Under the pieces are notes generated by a model. That model was not told the origin of the DNA, made no database searches, and saw only the letters and a program-made list of their open reading frames with translations. This document shows, one piece after another, positions 16,008-23,993 of a stretch of 64,000 nt of DNA; position 1 is the first letter of the stretch; each line of letters starts with the position of its first letter. A program made the translations under genes and the position numbers. Source of the stretch: Clostridium sporogenes. GTDB taxonomy: Bacteria > Bacillota > Clostridia > Clostridiales > Clostridiaceae. The stretch is taken from NCBI RefSeq assembly GCF_001020205.1, contig NZ_CP011663.1, positions 3,658,001 through 3,722,000 of the forward strand. The letters are read 5' to 3'.

Positions 16008-17099
16008 TTAAGCTGATATTGCTTTACTTATCTTTTTTACTTTAGGAAGCATAGCTTTTAAAAATAATACAAACATAATTAATGAACAAACATACTTCAT
16101 AGGCTCTGGTGCTGCAAATATAAATTTATTAGCAGCCTTTATAGTATTTTGAGTTCTATCAAAACTAATAACAGGTTTAAAGTTAGGTAATATAATATTT
16201 GTAAAATACCCTACAATAAAAGATAAAGCTATTAATGTAGTAGTATATATAGCTACTGTCCTCTTACCTATTAACTTTCCAATACTTATAAGTTCCGGTA
16301 AATTTGATGCAGTTCCTGCCATCAAAAAAGTTATTGCTACACCTGGGGCTGCTCCGCTAGCTACTAATGCAGCAATAAAAGGTATATGTCCTACCGCACA
16401 CACATACATAATGCAACCGATTACTGCTATTCCCAAAATAGATACTGCATTTGGTGATCCTAAGTATTGTTGTATAAATTCTTGTGGTACGAGAACTAAA
16501 AGTATTCCAGCCAATAGCATACCTGGAATTACATATTTTGATACAGCTACAGCCACATCACTAAAAGACCACAGAATCCCCATTTTTATTTTTTCAAATA
16601 TTGATGTTTGATCTTCTTCTAATTCTATTTCTTCCATTCTTTTTTGAATTTGTTCTTCTACTCCAGGGGCTTTAAGTTCAGGTCCCCCTAATTTATTCCC
16701 TATTACTCCAATTATTAATGGTACTGTAAAACCTACTGCTAAATATATAGTAGCTATTTTAGGTCCTAAAAGACCATAAGATAAAAAAATAGCAATAGGA
16801 TTTATTATAGGTGTAGATGCTATAAATGCTAATGTAGGCCCTAAATAGGCACCAGAATAATAAAGACTTAATCCTAAAGGTATAACACCACAACTACATA
16901 TAGGAAGTAACATTCCTGATAAAGTTGCTTTCATTAAAGATGAGATTTTTTTATTACCTAACATTTTTTGAAACTTATCTGGTGCTAAAATATTATGTAA
17001 CAGTCCCGCTAGTATAAAACTAAATATAAGCCAAGTAGATGCACCATTTAATAAATTTATTGAAGTTAACAATATTTTTTTTATGTAATAGATAATCAT
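16008..17099 (-). CDS. saoE: ArsP/DUF318-type permease, efflux transporter SaoE
   Basis: A 363-residue integral membrane protein of the permease family that includes ArsP, the trivalent organoarsenical exporter. About ten TM helices are visible, in two blocks around a charged cytoplasmic loop (residues ~150-170, VEEQIQKRMEEIELEEDQTS). The family motif LPICSCGVIPLG (C68, C70) and the second-half VCAVGHIPFIAAL are present. The start shares its first base with the saoT stop. Export of a processed metal or metalloid product is the likely role, by analogy with ArsP. Confidence 0.82.
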   Translation of the reverse strand: MIIYYIKKILLTSINLLNGASTWLIFSFILAGLLHNILAPDKFQKMLGNKKISSLMKATLSGMLLPICSCGVIPLGLSLYYSGAYLGPTLAFIASTPIINPIAIFLSYGLLGPKIATIYLAVGFTVPLIIGVIGNKLGGPELKAPGVEEQIQKRMEEIELEEDQTSIFEKIKMGILWSFSDVAVAVSKYVIPGMLLAGILLVLVPQEFIQQYLGSPNAVSILGIAVIGCIMYVCAVGHIPFIAALVASGAAPGVAITFLMAGTASNLPELISIGKLIGKRTVAIYTTTLIALSFIVGYFTNIILPNFKPVISFDRTQNTIKAANKFIFAAPEPMKYVCSLIMFVLFLKAMLPKVKKISKAISA

Positions 17100-17359
17100 T
17101 ACTTATTATCACCAATAGCTTTTTCTATTTCACCTTCTATTATTTCTTTAGATAATTTGTCTATTTTTTTCTTTTCATTAACTATTAAAGTTCCTTTTAA
17201 TATCATTCCATACTTTTTAATATAATCTATATCCTTTCCTGCATAATAAATTTTACACTCTACTTCGTCAGAGTACTTTGAGCACACTTCCTTTACAAAT
17301 TCTGAATATTCATCACAACATGGACAAGTGTTTACGAATTCTACTAAAATTTTTTTCAT
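17099..17359 (-). CDS. saoT: thioredoxin-like protein SaoT
   Basis: An 86-residue glutaredoxin/thioredoxin-like protein. The redox site is TCPCCDEY (C12, C14, C15) right after the first beta strand MKKILVEFVN, with another Cys at 26. Related proteins of this family carry Sec in place of a Cys here; this one is all-Cys. No cleavable signal is seen, so it should act in the cytoplasm, reducing thiols or carrying metal. It is the first gene of the operon, with AGGAGG and a 29-bp dyad upstream. Confidence 0.78.
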   Translation of the reverse strand: MKKILVEFVNTCPCCDEYSEFVKEVCSKYSDEVECKIYYAGKDIDYIKKYGMILKGTLIVNEKKKIDKLSKEIIEGEIEKAIGDNK

Positions 17360-17442
17360 AAAAATTCCTCCTAAAATTTAATTCATTTTTATGATAACAT
17401 ATTTCCACTTATGTAGTTATTTGTAATAAATATACGAATCAT

Positions 17443-17471
17443 GTAATCTATAAATAAAACTTATAGATTAC
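17443..17471. promoter_or_regulatory. inverted repeat upstream of the sao operon, candidate operator
   Basis: A perfect 11-bp dyad GTAATCTATAA / TTATAGATTAC with a 7-bp spacer lies 84 bp upstream of the saoT start. On the sao (minus) strand it has no following T-run, so it is not a terminator for that direction and fits an operator or leader hairpin. On the plus strand a T-run follows, but no plus-strand gene precedes it. Confidence 0.5.
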
Positions 17472-17490
17472 TTTTTTATTTATAAATAAG

Positions 17491-17520
17491 AAAAAAGAGA
17501 TGATCTAACATCATCTCTTT
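17491..17520 (-). terminator. terminator of the gltP-type symporter
   Basis: Perfect 10-bp stem AAAGAGATGA / TCATCTCTTT (17494-17503, 17511-17520) with T-run on the minus strand. It overlaps the stop codon of the symporter and separates it from the sao operon. Confidence 0.85.
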
Positions 17521-18781
17521 AAGCTGCAATACCCTCATATACTTCTTTTTCTAATTCTTTTTCTGAGTTAGCTACAATAAGAGTTCCCACTGCATCGCCT
17601 GTTATATTAACTGTAGTTCTAACCATATCTACTATTCTATCTACGCTTAAGACTAAACCAACTCCTTCTAATGGTAACCCTATTTGTTGTAATACCATAG
17701 ATAGCATAACTACTCCTGCACTTGGTACTCCAGATGTTCCTATTGAAGCTAATGTAGCTATAAGTATTATAGTTATTTGTTGATTAAAAGTTACATTAAT
17801 CCCATACATTTGTGCTATAAATAAAGCTGCAACTCCTTGCATTATAGCTGTACCATCCATATTAATTGTTGCACCTAAGGGTATAGTAAAACTAGCTACA
17901 GATTTATCTACTCCAAATTTTCTCTCACAAGTCTCTAGATTCATAGGTATAGTAGCATTACTACTTGATGTACTAAGAGCAAATATCATAACGGGCCAAA
18001 ACTTTTTAAAGAAATTTACAGGATTTAATTTTCCTATAAATTTAAGCATACCACCATAAATAAAGAATATCTGAATTATCATAACTAGTACTGCAACTAA
18101 TACATATTTCATAAGTGGTATTAAAACCTTTAGTCCTTGAGTCATTATAACATTACTTATAAGTGCGAAAACTCCTAATGGAGCTACTATCATTATTGCA
18201 TCTATCATCTTTAATAAAACATTATTAACTTCTTCAAATATATTTAATAAATTTTTGGCCTTATCTCCAACTAAAGTTATTGAAATACCGAATATCAAAG
18301 CGAAAACTATTATTTGTAACATATCTCCCTTTACCATAGCTTCTATTGGATTAGAAGGTATCATGTTAATAAGCATGTCCATGATAAATGGAGGGGATGC
18401 TGTCTTTACAATTTCTTTGCTTGCTTTTAATTTTACACCTACCCCTGGTTTTAATATATTAGCCATAAAAAGAGCTATAGTTGTAGCAAAGGCTGTTGTA
18501 ATAATATAATATATAAATATTTTACCACCAACTCTTCCTAATTTTTTAACATCACCTACACTAGCTGCTCCGCATATTATTGAAAACAGTACTAAAGGTA
18601 CTACTAACATTTTTATTCCCCGTAAAAAAACATTTCCCATAGGAACTAAAAACCATTTGCTTAAACTATTATTTATATTTTGGGGTAAAAATAAATTAGA
18701 TATTAGTCCAAAGGATATACCTAAAAACAATGCGAATAATATTTTAAAAGTTAATGACTTTTTTTTCTTGATTTTTTCCAA
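17519..18781 (-). CDS. dicarboxylate/amino acid:cation symporter (DAACS, GltP-like)
   Basis: A sodium- or proton-coupled glutamate/aspartate or dicarboxylate carrier of the inner membrane, about 420 residues with eight TM helices and two re-entrant loops. Family motifs are ALSTSSSNATIPMNLE (serine-rich HP1), NMDGTAIMQG (TM7) and SAGVVMLSMVL (HP2). I prefer the TTG start at 18781: GGAGGAG lies 6 nt before it and the ATG at 18796 sits on the SD itself. It is monocistronic with its own terminator. Substrate is not resolved. A second, more distant member is at 29105-30316. Confidence 0.88.
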   Translation of the reverse strand: MEKIKKKKSLTFKILFALFLGISFGLISNLFLPQNINNSLSKWFLVPMGNVFLRGIKMLVVPLVLFSIICGAASVGDVKKLGRVGGKIFIYYIITTAFATTIALFMANILKPGVGVKLKASKEIVKTASPPFIMDMLINMIPSNPIEAMVKGDMLQIIVFALIFGISITLVGDKAKNLLNIFEEVNNVLLKMIDAIMIVAPLGVFALISNVIMTQGLKVLIPLMKYVLVAVLVMIIQIFFIYGGMLKFIGKLNPVNFFKKFWPVMIFALSTSSSNATIPMNLETCERKFGVDKSVASFTIPLGATINMDGTAIMQGVAALFIAQMYGINVTFNQQITIILIATLASIGTSGVPSAGVVMLSMVLQQIGLPLEGVGLVLSVDRIVDMVRTTVNITGDAVGTLIVANSEKELEKEVYEGIAA

Positions 18782-18929
18782 TATTAACTCCTCCATAATG
18801 AATTATATTTTTATGATAAGTTTCATAAACAATGATTATATTAACAAAATTCGTTATAAAATGCAATAATCAATTTAATTTCTTATTGAAAGTTGCAATG
18901 TTCATAATATTTAGATTTATAATTTGAAT

Positions 18930-18967
18930 AAAAATAAAAAAACAAGAACTTAATATTTTAAGCCTTG
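18930..18967 (-). terminator. terminator of the tRNA operon
   Basis: On the minus strand CAAGG and CTTAA pair with TTAAG and TCTTG (one bulge), followed by TTTTTTTATTTT. It lies about 40 bp after the last tRNA (Arg-TCG). Confidence 0.75.
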
Positions 18968-19003
18968 ATTTTAAATATTTATATTATCTATTTAATTATC
19001 CTA

Positions 19004-19080
19004 TGGTGCGCCCAGCAGGAGTCGAACCTGCGACCTCCGGATTCGAAGTCCGTCACTCTATCCAGCTGAGCTATGAGCGC
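19004..19080 (-). tRNA. tRNA-Arg (TCG)
   Basis: 77-nt cloverleaf with encoded CCA, T-loop GTTCGACTC and anticodon loop CTTCGAA. It is the last gene of the 22-tRNA operon and outside the duplicated block. Confidence 0.95.
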
Positions 19081-19104
19081 ACTAAACAAAAAAGAACAAA
19101 AAAA

Positions 19105-19178
19105 TGGAGCGGGTGAAGGGAATCGAACCCTCGTAACTAGCTTGGAAGGCTAGCACTCTACCATTGAGTTACACCCGC
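19105..19178 (-). tRNA. tRNA-Gly (TCC)
   Basis: 74 nt with encoded CCA and anticodon loop CTTCCAA in a CTAGC/GCTAG stem. One of four identical Gly-TCC copies in the cluster. Confidence 0.96.
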
Positions 19179-19207
19179 ATATTGCATATTTCTTGTCAGT
19201 TTAATAA

Positions 19208-19283
19208 TGGTCGGGGTGACAGGGCTCGAACCTGCGACCTCATGGTCCCAAACCACGCGCGCTCCCATCTGCGCCACACCCCG
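19208..19283 (-). tRNA. tRNA-Pro (TGG)
   Basis: 76 nt, acceptor CGGGGTG/CACCCCG, anticodon loop TTTGGGA, encoded CCA. Same as the copy at 20938-21013, which is the first tRNA of the operon. Confidence 0.96.
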
Positions 19284-19311
19284 ATATATAGTCTTAAAAC
19301 CGCCATCAAGC

Positions 19312-19387
19312 TGGTGCGCCATCAGGGATTCGAACCCTGGGCACCCTGATTAAGAGTCAGGTGCTCTACCAACTGAGCTAATGGCAC
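19312..19387 (-). tRNA. tRNA-Lys (CTT)
   Basis: 76 nt, anticodon loop CTCTTAA, encoded CCA. Left end of repeat unit 1. Confidence 0.96.
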
Positions 19388-19392
19388 TTATT

Positions 19393-19469
<77 letters not shown>

Positions 19470-19475
19470 ATATTA

Positions 19476-19549
19476 TGGAGCGGGTGAAGGGAATCGAACC
19501 CTCGTAACTAGCTTGGAAGGCTAGCACTCTACCATTGAGTTACACCCGC
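19476..19549 (-). tRNA. tRNA-Gly (TCC)
   Basis: 74 nt, anticodon loop CTTCCAA, encoded CCA. Repeat unit 1 copy. Confidence 0.96.
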
Positions 19550-19558
19550 ATAATTTAT

Positions 19559-19633
19559 TGGAGCGGAAGACGAGATTCGAACTCGCGACGTTCACCTTGG
19601 CAAGGTGACGCTCTACCACTGAGCCACTCCCGC
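19559..19633 (-). tRNA. tRNA-Gly (GCC)
   Basis: 75 nt, anticodon loop TTGCCAA in a TCACC/GGTGA stem, encoded CCA. Followed by a 66-bp spacer that is repeated exactly in unit 2. Confidence 0.96.
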
Positions 19634-19699
19634 AAATGTCAAAACATTTAGTTTCGTTATATTTTAATCCTTCTGAATTCTGTTTAAAAATTAATTTAA

Positions 19700-19783
19700 T
19701 GGTGCAGATGAAGGGAGTCGAACCCCCACGCCATAGGCGCTAGATCCTAAGTCTAGTGCGTCTGCCAATTCCGCCACACCTGC
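19700..19783 (-). tRNA. tRNA-Leu (TAG)
   Basis: 84-nt class II tRNA with long variable arm, anticodon loop CTTAGGA, encoded CCA. Confidence 0.96.
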
Positions 19784-19798
19784 ACGTTATATAATTTT

Positions 19799-19874
19799 TG
19801 GTGATCCACCGGGGAATCGAACCCCGGACAACATGATTAAAAGTCATGTGCTCTACCAACTGAGCTAGTGAATC
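19799..19874 (-). tRNA. tRNA-Lys (TTT)
   Basis: 76 nt, anticodon loop CTTTTAA, encoded CCA. Confidence 0.96.
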
Positions 19875-19877
19875 AAA

Positions 19878-19952
19878 TGGCTGGGATGGCAGGATTCGAA
19901 CCTACGCATGTAGCAGTCAAAGTGCTATGCCTTACCGCTTGGCGACATCCCA
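19878..19952 (-). tRNA. tRNA-Gln (TTG)
   Basis: 75 nt, anticodon loop CTTTGAC in a TAGCA/TGCTA stem, encoded CCA. Confidence 0.96.
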
Positions 19953-19956
19953 ATAA

Positions 19957-20033
19957 TGGGGTGAACAAAGGGACTCGAACCCTTGACAACCAGAACCACA
20001 ATCTGGCGCTCTACCAACTGAACTATGCCCACC
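19957..20033 (-). tRNA. tRNA-His (GTG)
   Basis: 77 nt including the G-1 typical of tRNA-His, paired with C73; anticodon loop TTGTGGT; encoded CCA. Confidence 0.96.
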
Positions 20034-20046
20034 ATATTAGTTTAAA

Positions 20047-20122
20047 TGGTGCGCCATCAGGGATTCGAACCCTGGGCACCCTGATTAAGAGTCAGGTGCT
20101 CTACCAACTGAGCTAATGGCAC
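20047..20122 (-). tRNA. tRNA-Lys (CTT)
   Basis: Identical to 19312-19387, offset 735 bp. Left end of repeat unit 2. Confidence 0.96.
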
Positions 20123-20127
20123 TTATT

Positions 20128-20204
<77 letters not shown>

Positions 20205-20210
20205 ATATTA

Positions 20211-20284
20211 TGGAGCGGGTGAAGGGAATCGAACCCTCGTAACTAGCTTGGAAGGCTAGCACTCTACCATTGAGTTACACCCGC
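20211..20284 (-). tRNA. tRNA-Gly (TCC)
   Basis: Identical to 19476-19549, offset 735 bp. Confidence 0.96.
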
Positions 20285-20293
20285 ATAATTTAT

Positions 20294-20368
20294 TGGAGCG
20301 GAAGACGAGATTCGAACTCGCGACGTTCACCTTGGCAAGGTGACGCTCTACCACTGAGCCACTCCCGC
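20294..20368 (-). tRNA. tRNA-Gly (GCC)
   Basis: Identical to 19559-19633, offset 735 bp. Confidence 0.96.
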
Positions 20369-20434
20369 AAATGTCAAAACATTTAGTTTCGTTATATTTT
20401 AATCCTTCTGAATTCTGTTTAAAAATTAATTTAA

Positions 20435-20518
20435 TGGTGCAGATGAAGGGAGTCGAACCCCCACGCCATAGGCGCTAGATCCTAAGTCTAGTGCGTCTGC
20501 CAATTCCGCCACACCTGC
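20435..20518 (-). tRNA. tRNA-Leu (TAG)
   Basis: Identical to 19700-19783, offset 735 bp. Confidence 0.96.
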
Positions 20519-20533
20519 ACGTTATATAATTTT

Positions 20534-20609
20534 TGGTGATCCACCGGGGAATCGAACCCCGGACAACATGATTAAAAGTCATGTGCTCTACCAACTGAGC
20601 TAGTGAATC
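20534..20609 (-). tRNA. tRNA-Lys (TTT)
   Basis: Identical to 19799-19874, offset 735 bp. Confidence 0.96.
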
Positions 20610-20612
20610 AAA

Positions 20613-20687
20613 TGGCTGGGATGGCAGGATTCGAACCTACGCATGTAGCAGTCAAAGTGCTATGCCTTACCGCTTGGCGACATCCCA
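20613..20687 (-). tRNA. tRNA-Gln (TTG)
   Basis: Identical to 19878-19952, offset 735 bp. Confidence 0.96.
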
Positions 20688-20691
20688 TCAA

Positions 20692-20768
20692 TGGGGTGAA
20701 CAAAGGGACTCGAACCCTTGACAACCAGAACCACAATCTGGCGCTCTACCAACTGAACTATGCCCACC
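20692..20768 (-). tRNA. tRNA-His (GTG)
   Basis: Identical to 19957-20033, offset 735 bp; the few bases between it and tRNA-Gln differ slightly from unit 1. Confidence 0.96.
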
Positions 20769-20773
20769 GTATA

Positions 20774-20850
<77 letters not shown>

Positions 20851-20856
20851 ATATTA

Positions 20857-20930
20857 TGGAGCGGGTGAAGGGAATCGAACCCTCGTAACTAGCTTGGAAG
20901 GCTAGCACTCTACCATTGAGTTACACCCGC
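20857..20930 (-). tRNA. tRNA-Gly (TCC)
   Basis: Fourth Gly-TCC copy; 74 nt, anticodon loop CTTCCAA, encoded CCA. Confidence 0.96.
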
Positions 20931-20937
20931 ACTCTTT

Positions 20938-21013
20938 TGGTCGGGGTGACAGGGCTCGAACCTGCGACCTCATGGTCCCAAACCACGCGCGCTCCCATCT
21001 GCGCCACACCCCG
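20938..21013 (-). tRNA. tRNA-Pro (TGG), first gene of the operon
   Basis: 76 nt, same as 19208-19283. It follows the promoter by about 75 nt of leader. Confidence 0.96.
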
Positions 21014-21091
21014 ATATTAAAGAGCTTGTAGAGTTTTCTCTTGTTTTGCCGTATCTTTCCTTTGTTCTCGCAACTCTCAACGACATAAACT

Positions 21092-21120
21092 ATTCTACAT
21101 CATATAATTATATTCGTCAA
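21092..21120 (-). promoter_or_regulatory. sigma-A promoter of the tRNA operon
   Basis: TTGACG (21120-21115), 17-nt spacer, TAGAAT (21097-21092). Start would be near 21085, giving a leader of about 70 nt before tRNA-Pro. Near-consensus, as expected for a stable RNA operon. Confidence 0.85.
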
Positions 21121-21159
21121 TACATTTTTTTATTTTTTTTTATGTTTTTTAAAATTTCA

Positions 21160-21630
21160 TTATATCTTCTTTATAACAGGTACTACTTTATCCCCATCAA
21201 TACCTATAACAGCAATGCTTCTAACCCCATTTCTTGGAAGTGTCGGACTACCAGGATTAATAAACCATATTCCATCTATATACTCTATTTGAGATATATG
21301 TGTATGACCAAATAGGACTATATCAGCTTCTAATTCTAGGGCTCTATATCTTAATTTAGCTAAGTCATACTTCACATCATATCTATTCCCATGAGTTATA
21401 AAAAATCTTTTTCCACCTATATTTTCTATTAATTCAGATGGAGTTTGTTTTGAAAAATCACAGTTTCCTCTTACATTTATAATTTTCCCTTTATAAACAG
21501 AAGATAATATCTCTACATCCTCTATATTATCTCCTAAATGAATTATTAAATTTACATTACCTAAACTATTTACAAGAGAAGTTGCATCTCCTATATATCT
21601 ATGGGTATCGCTAATAACACCTATCTTCAA
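21160..21630 (-). CDS. YfcE/MJ0936-family metallophosphoesterase
   Basis: A 156-residue calcineurin-like phosphodiesterase. Metal-binding motifs occur in order: SDTHR (D8, H10), GDN, GNCD, THG and GHTH near residue 110. Family members hydrolyse phosphodiesters; the natural substrate is not settled. It starts at a TTG behind GGGGGG and lies 16 bp after rdgB, the usual clostridial pairing. Confidence 0.9.
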   Translation of the reverse strand: MKIGVISDTHRYIGDATSLVNSLGNVNLIIHLGDNIEDVEILSSVYKGKIINVRGNCDFSKQTPSELIENIGGKRFFITHGNRYDVKYDLAKLRYRALELEADIVLFGHTHISQIEYIDGIWFINPGSPTLPRNGVRSIAVIGIDGDKVVPVIKKI

Positions 21631-21646
21631 AATTGCCCCCCCTTAT

Positions 21647-22246
21647 CTATATATATTTTTCTAATTCACATTTTAAAATTTTTAAAGCCTTTCCCCTATG
21701 ACTTATAGAATTTTTAGTTTGAGAATCCATTTGCGCAAAGGTTTTTTTATACTCTGGTATATAAAATAAAGGATCATATCCAAATCCATCTTCTCCTATT
21801 TCTTTTTCTCCTATAATCCCATTAATTTCACCTTGCACTTTTATTACATTATCTTTATCTATTATAAATACTATAGAACAAACAAATTTAGCTTTTCTTT
21901 CTTCTACTTTTTTACCATCTAATTCTCTTAATAATTTTTCATTATTTTTTTTATAATTTCCATGCTCCCCTGCAAATCTAGCAGAATAAATTCCTGGAGC
22001 TCCATTTAAAGCATCTACCATAAGTCCTGAATCATCTGCTATTACCATATACTTAGGAAGAATTTCATGTATAGTAGCTGCTTTTTTATAAGCATTTTCC
22101 ATGAAAGTATTCCCATCTTCTTCTATATCTATATCAATACCAACTTCTTTCATTGATAAAGCATCTATATTAAATTTTTTTAATATTTCTTTTATTTCTC
22201 TTATTTTATCCTTGTTATTACTTGCAACAATAACTTCTTTTTTCAT
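21647..22246 (-). CDS. rdgB: XTP/dITP diphosphatase (RdgB/HAM1 family)
   Basis: It removes non-canonical purine nucleotides (dITP, XTP) by cleavage to the monophosphate. The 199-residue protein has the nucleotide-binding ASNNKDKIREI at the N-terminus, ADDSGLMVDALNGAPGIYSARFAG and the C-terminal SHRGKAL. It is co-transcribed with yfcE. The identification is firm. Confidence 0.94.
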   Translation of the reverse strand: MKKEVIVASNNKDKIREIKEILKKFNIDALSMKEVGIDIDIEEDGNTFMENAYKKAATIHEILPKYMVIADDSGLMVDALNGAPGIYSARFAGEHGNYKKNNEKLLRELDGKKVEERKAKFVCSIVFIIDKDNVIKVQGEINGIIGEKEIGEDGFGYDPLFYIPEYKKTFAQMDSQTKNSISHRGKALKILKCELEKYI

Positions 22247-22349
22247 ATGTTAATCCTCCAAACAAATTAAATATTTTATTTATGTATCACTAAATTACCC
22301 TTGTATAACATATTATAATATAAGAATTAATTTATGGTAGGTGTGTTTT

Positions 22350-23723
22350 TTGAAATATATAGGTCCTTTTTTAAGAATGAATACTTTAGATCCAAGTAAT
22401 ATTTACTCTCAAATGAACTTTTTAGCTAAAGAATCTTTACAAAACATAACACTTCATTCCAATTGTGGTATTTGTATACCCTTTAGTGAATTAAAACTAA
22501 AGCATGATTTTGCTGATTCTAAGAATTTTAGCTCTTGCACACCTTTATTGTGTGTCTATAAAAAAGCTAACCCTAAACTTATAAATTCAAATAAAAAACT
22601 AACATGGAATGATAGTAAATTTAAAAAAGAAGTAAACATATTAGGTAATAGCTTTATGGTTCTATCCCTTCTCCAATTAATAGAATATTATGAACAATTT
22701 AAAGATAAGGATAAAAATTTATACTCTTACACTAAATTATACAATAAATTGTGTAAAAAACAATTAGAATTCTTTGCAACTTATTTTAGAAATGAAGAAG
22801 GAGTGTTTGTGGATAAACTAGATGTATCTGATAGTATATTATCTAAGATAGATTTTAAAGAAAAAAATAAAAAATTTAATTTTTCAAATCAATGCTTTTT
22901 AATGTGTGCTTACTATGGTACATCTTTATTAGATAAAGATGATTATTGTTCCAACTATAATGACTTTTCTTTAGATATACTTAATATGTTTTTAGACTAC
23001 AAAGATGAACTTTATACTCTTTCTACAGATGAAATATCTAAATTATGTTTAGGAATGAATATATTTTATAAATATTCTAAAAATGATGATAGCAAAGTGT
23101 TATTACTAGATTTATCAGAACTTTTACAAGAAAAATTAAAGGAAAAAGATTTAAATACTGAAAAAAAAGTTGATACTTATTGCTTAGCTTATATAGACTT
23201 TATGCTTACCTTTAATAATTTAGGAATATTAAAATTTAAAAACCTAAGTAAGAAAATATATAAATCATTGATAAAATTATATAATGATAATTTGAGTATA
23301 TTTATTAAAAATACAGATAAAAAAGAAATAAAATATTCCTGTGATGAGTTAATATTATATCTTTTAGTATTACTTAATGAGTATAAAAATGATAAAGAAA
23401 ATTCAGATAAGAACCTATTGCTTAAATTTTATAGAAATCAAATAATAAATTCTGGAATAATACTAAGTTGGCCTGAAGAACCTTCATTAAATAGTATTGA
23501 AAGATATAAAAACTTTTCTTTAAAATCAGAAGATTTATTAGATGAACAATGTTTTAGAATGGGATCTATACCATCTCCTGAAGCCATCGAAATAGCACCA
23601 GTACTAGCTAAATATGTAGAATATAATACAAAGAAACAAGAGTTTACTAATTGTAGAAATTCTTTTGATAGTAATAAAAATTTCTTTCTATGGTTTTTAA
23701 TTTTATATACACTTAAAAATTAA
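22350..23723 (+). CDS. hypothetical protein, clostridial, function unknown
   Basis: About 457 residues. I choose the TTG at 22350 because AGGTG lies 6 nt before it; the frame is open from 22341. No signal peptide or TM is seen. Composition is Lys/Asp/Asn/Leu rich, with helices throughout, and scattered conserved-looking cysteines (SNCGICIPF, SSCTPLLC, FSNQCFLMCAYYG). The helical pattern with W and G turns is reminiscent of alpha/alpha toroid glycosidase-like proteins, but I cannot confirm a family. It is one of few plus-strand genes, monocistronic with a perfect terminator. Confidence 0.75.
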   Translation: MKYIGPFLRMNTLDPSNIYSQMNFLAKESLQNITLHSNCGICIPFSELKLKHDFADSKNFSSCTPLLCVYKKANPKLINSNKKLTWNDSKFKKEVNILGNSFMVLSLLQLIEYYEQFKDKDKNLYSYTKLYNKLCKKQLEFFATYFRNEEGVFVDKLDVSDSILSKIDFKEKNKKFNFSNQCFLMCAYYGTSLLDKDDYCSNYNDFSLDILNMFLDYKDELYTLSTDEISKLCLGMNIFYKYSKNDDSKVLLLDLSELLQEKLKEKDLNTEKKVDTYCLAYIDFMLTFNNLGILKFKNLSKKIYKSLIKLYNDNLSIFIKNTDKKEIKYSCDELILYLLVLLNEYKNDKENSDKNLLLKFYRNQIINSGIILSWPEEPSLNSIERYKNFSLKSEDLLDEQCFRMGSIPSPEAIEIAPVLAKYVEYNTKKQEFTNCRNSFDSNKNFFLWFLILYTLKN

Positions 23724-23767
23724 TATGAGGATATTGCAGTGCAATATCCTCATATTAATTTATTTTT
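23717..23767 (+). terminator. perfect long terminator hairpin
   Basis: A 45-nt perfect inverted repeat centred on G23739 (arms AATATGAGGATATTGCA and its complement) includes the stop codon of the upstream gene and ends in TTTATTTTTT. Confidence 0.9.
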
Positions 23768-23835
23768 TGGATATAATAAACGTACATCAATAAGTACAAG
23801 CATTGGTAATAAAATACTTTATAGGAGGGCTTTGT

Positions 23836-23991
23836 ATGAATATAACTTGTTCTGAAAAATGTAAAAATAATAAAAATGGAAGATGCATATTAAATTACAT
23901 CAGTCCCTTTTTAAGTATTCATGAAGAAAATGCTAATTGTGCTTATTTTCTTCCTATTAAATCATCTAAAAATACAACTACTATAAAATAA
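23836..23991 (+). CDS. small four-cysteine protein, putative metal-binding
   Basis: 51 residues from ATG 23836 with AGGAGGG upstream. MNITCSEKCKNNKNGRC then a later C gives C-x3-C-x7-C and NCAYF. Short clostridial proteins with this Cys spacing are common and unstudied, often mislabelled by transfer as dehydratases. Probably a small zinc or iron-sulfur site. Function unknown. Confidence 0.7.
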   Translation: MNITCSEKCKNNKNGRCILNYISPFLSIHEENANCAYFLPIKSSKNTTTIK

Positions 23992-23993
23992 TA

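Noticed and set aside
17443..17478. Plus-strand intrinsic terminator at the dyad upstream of saoT
   Set aside because: A T-run does follow on the plus strand, but no plus-strand gene precedes it, so operator or leader hairpin is preferred.
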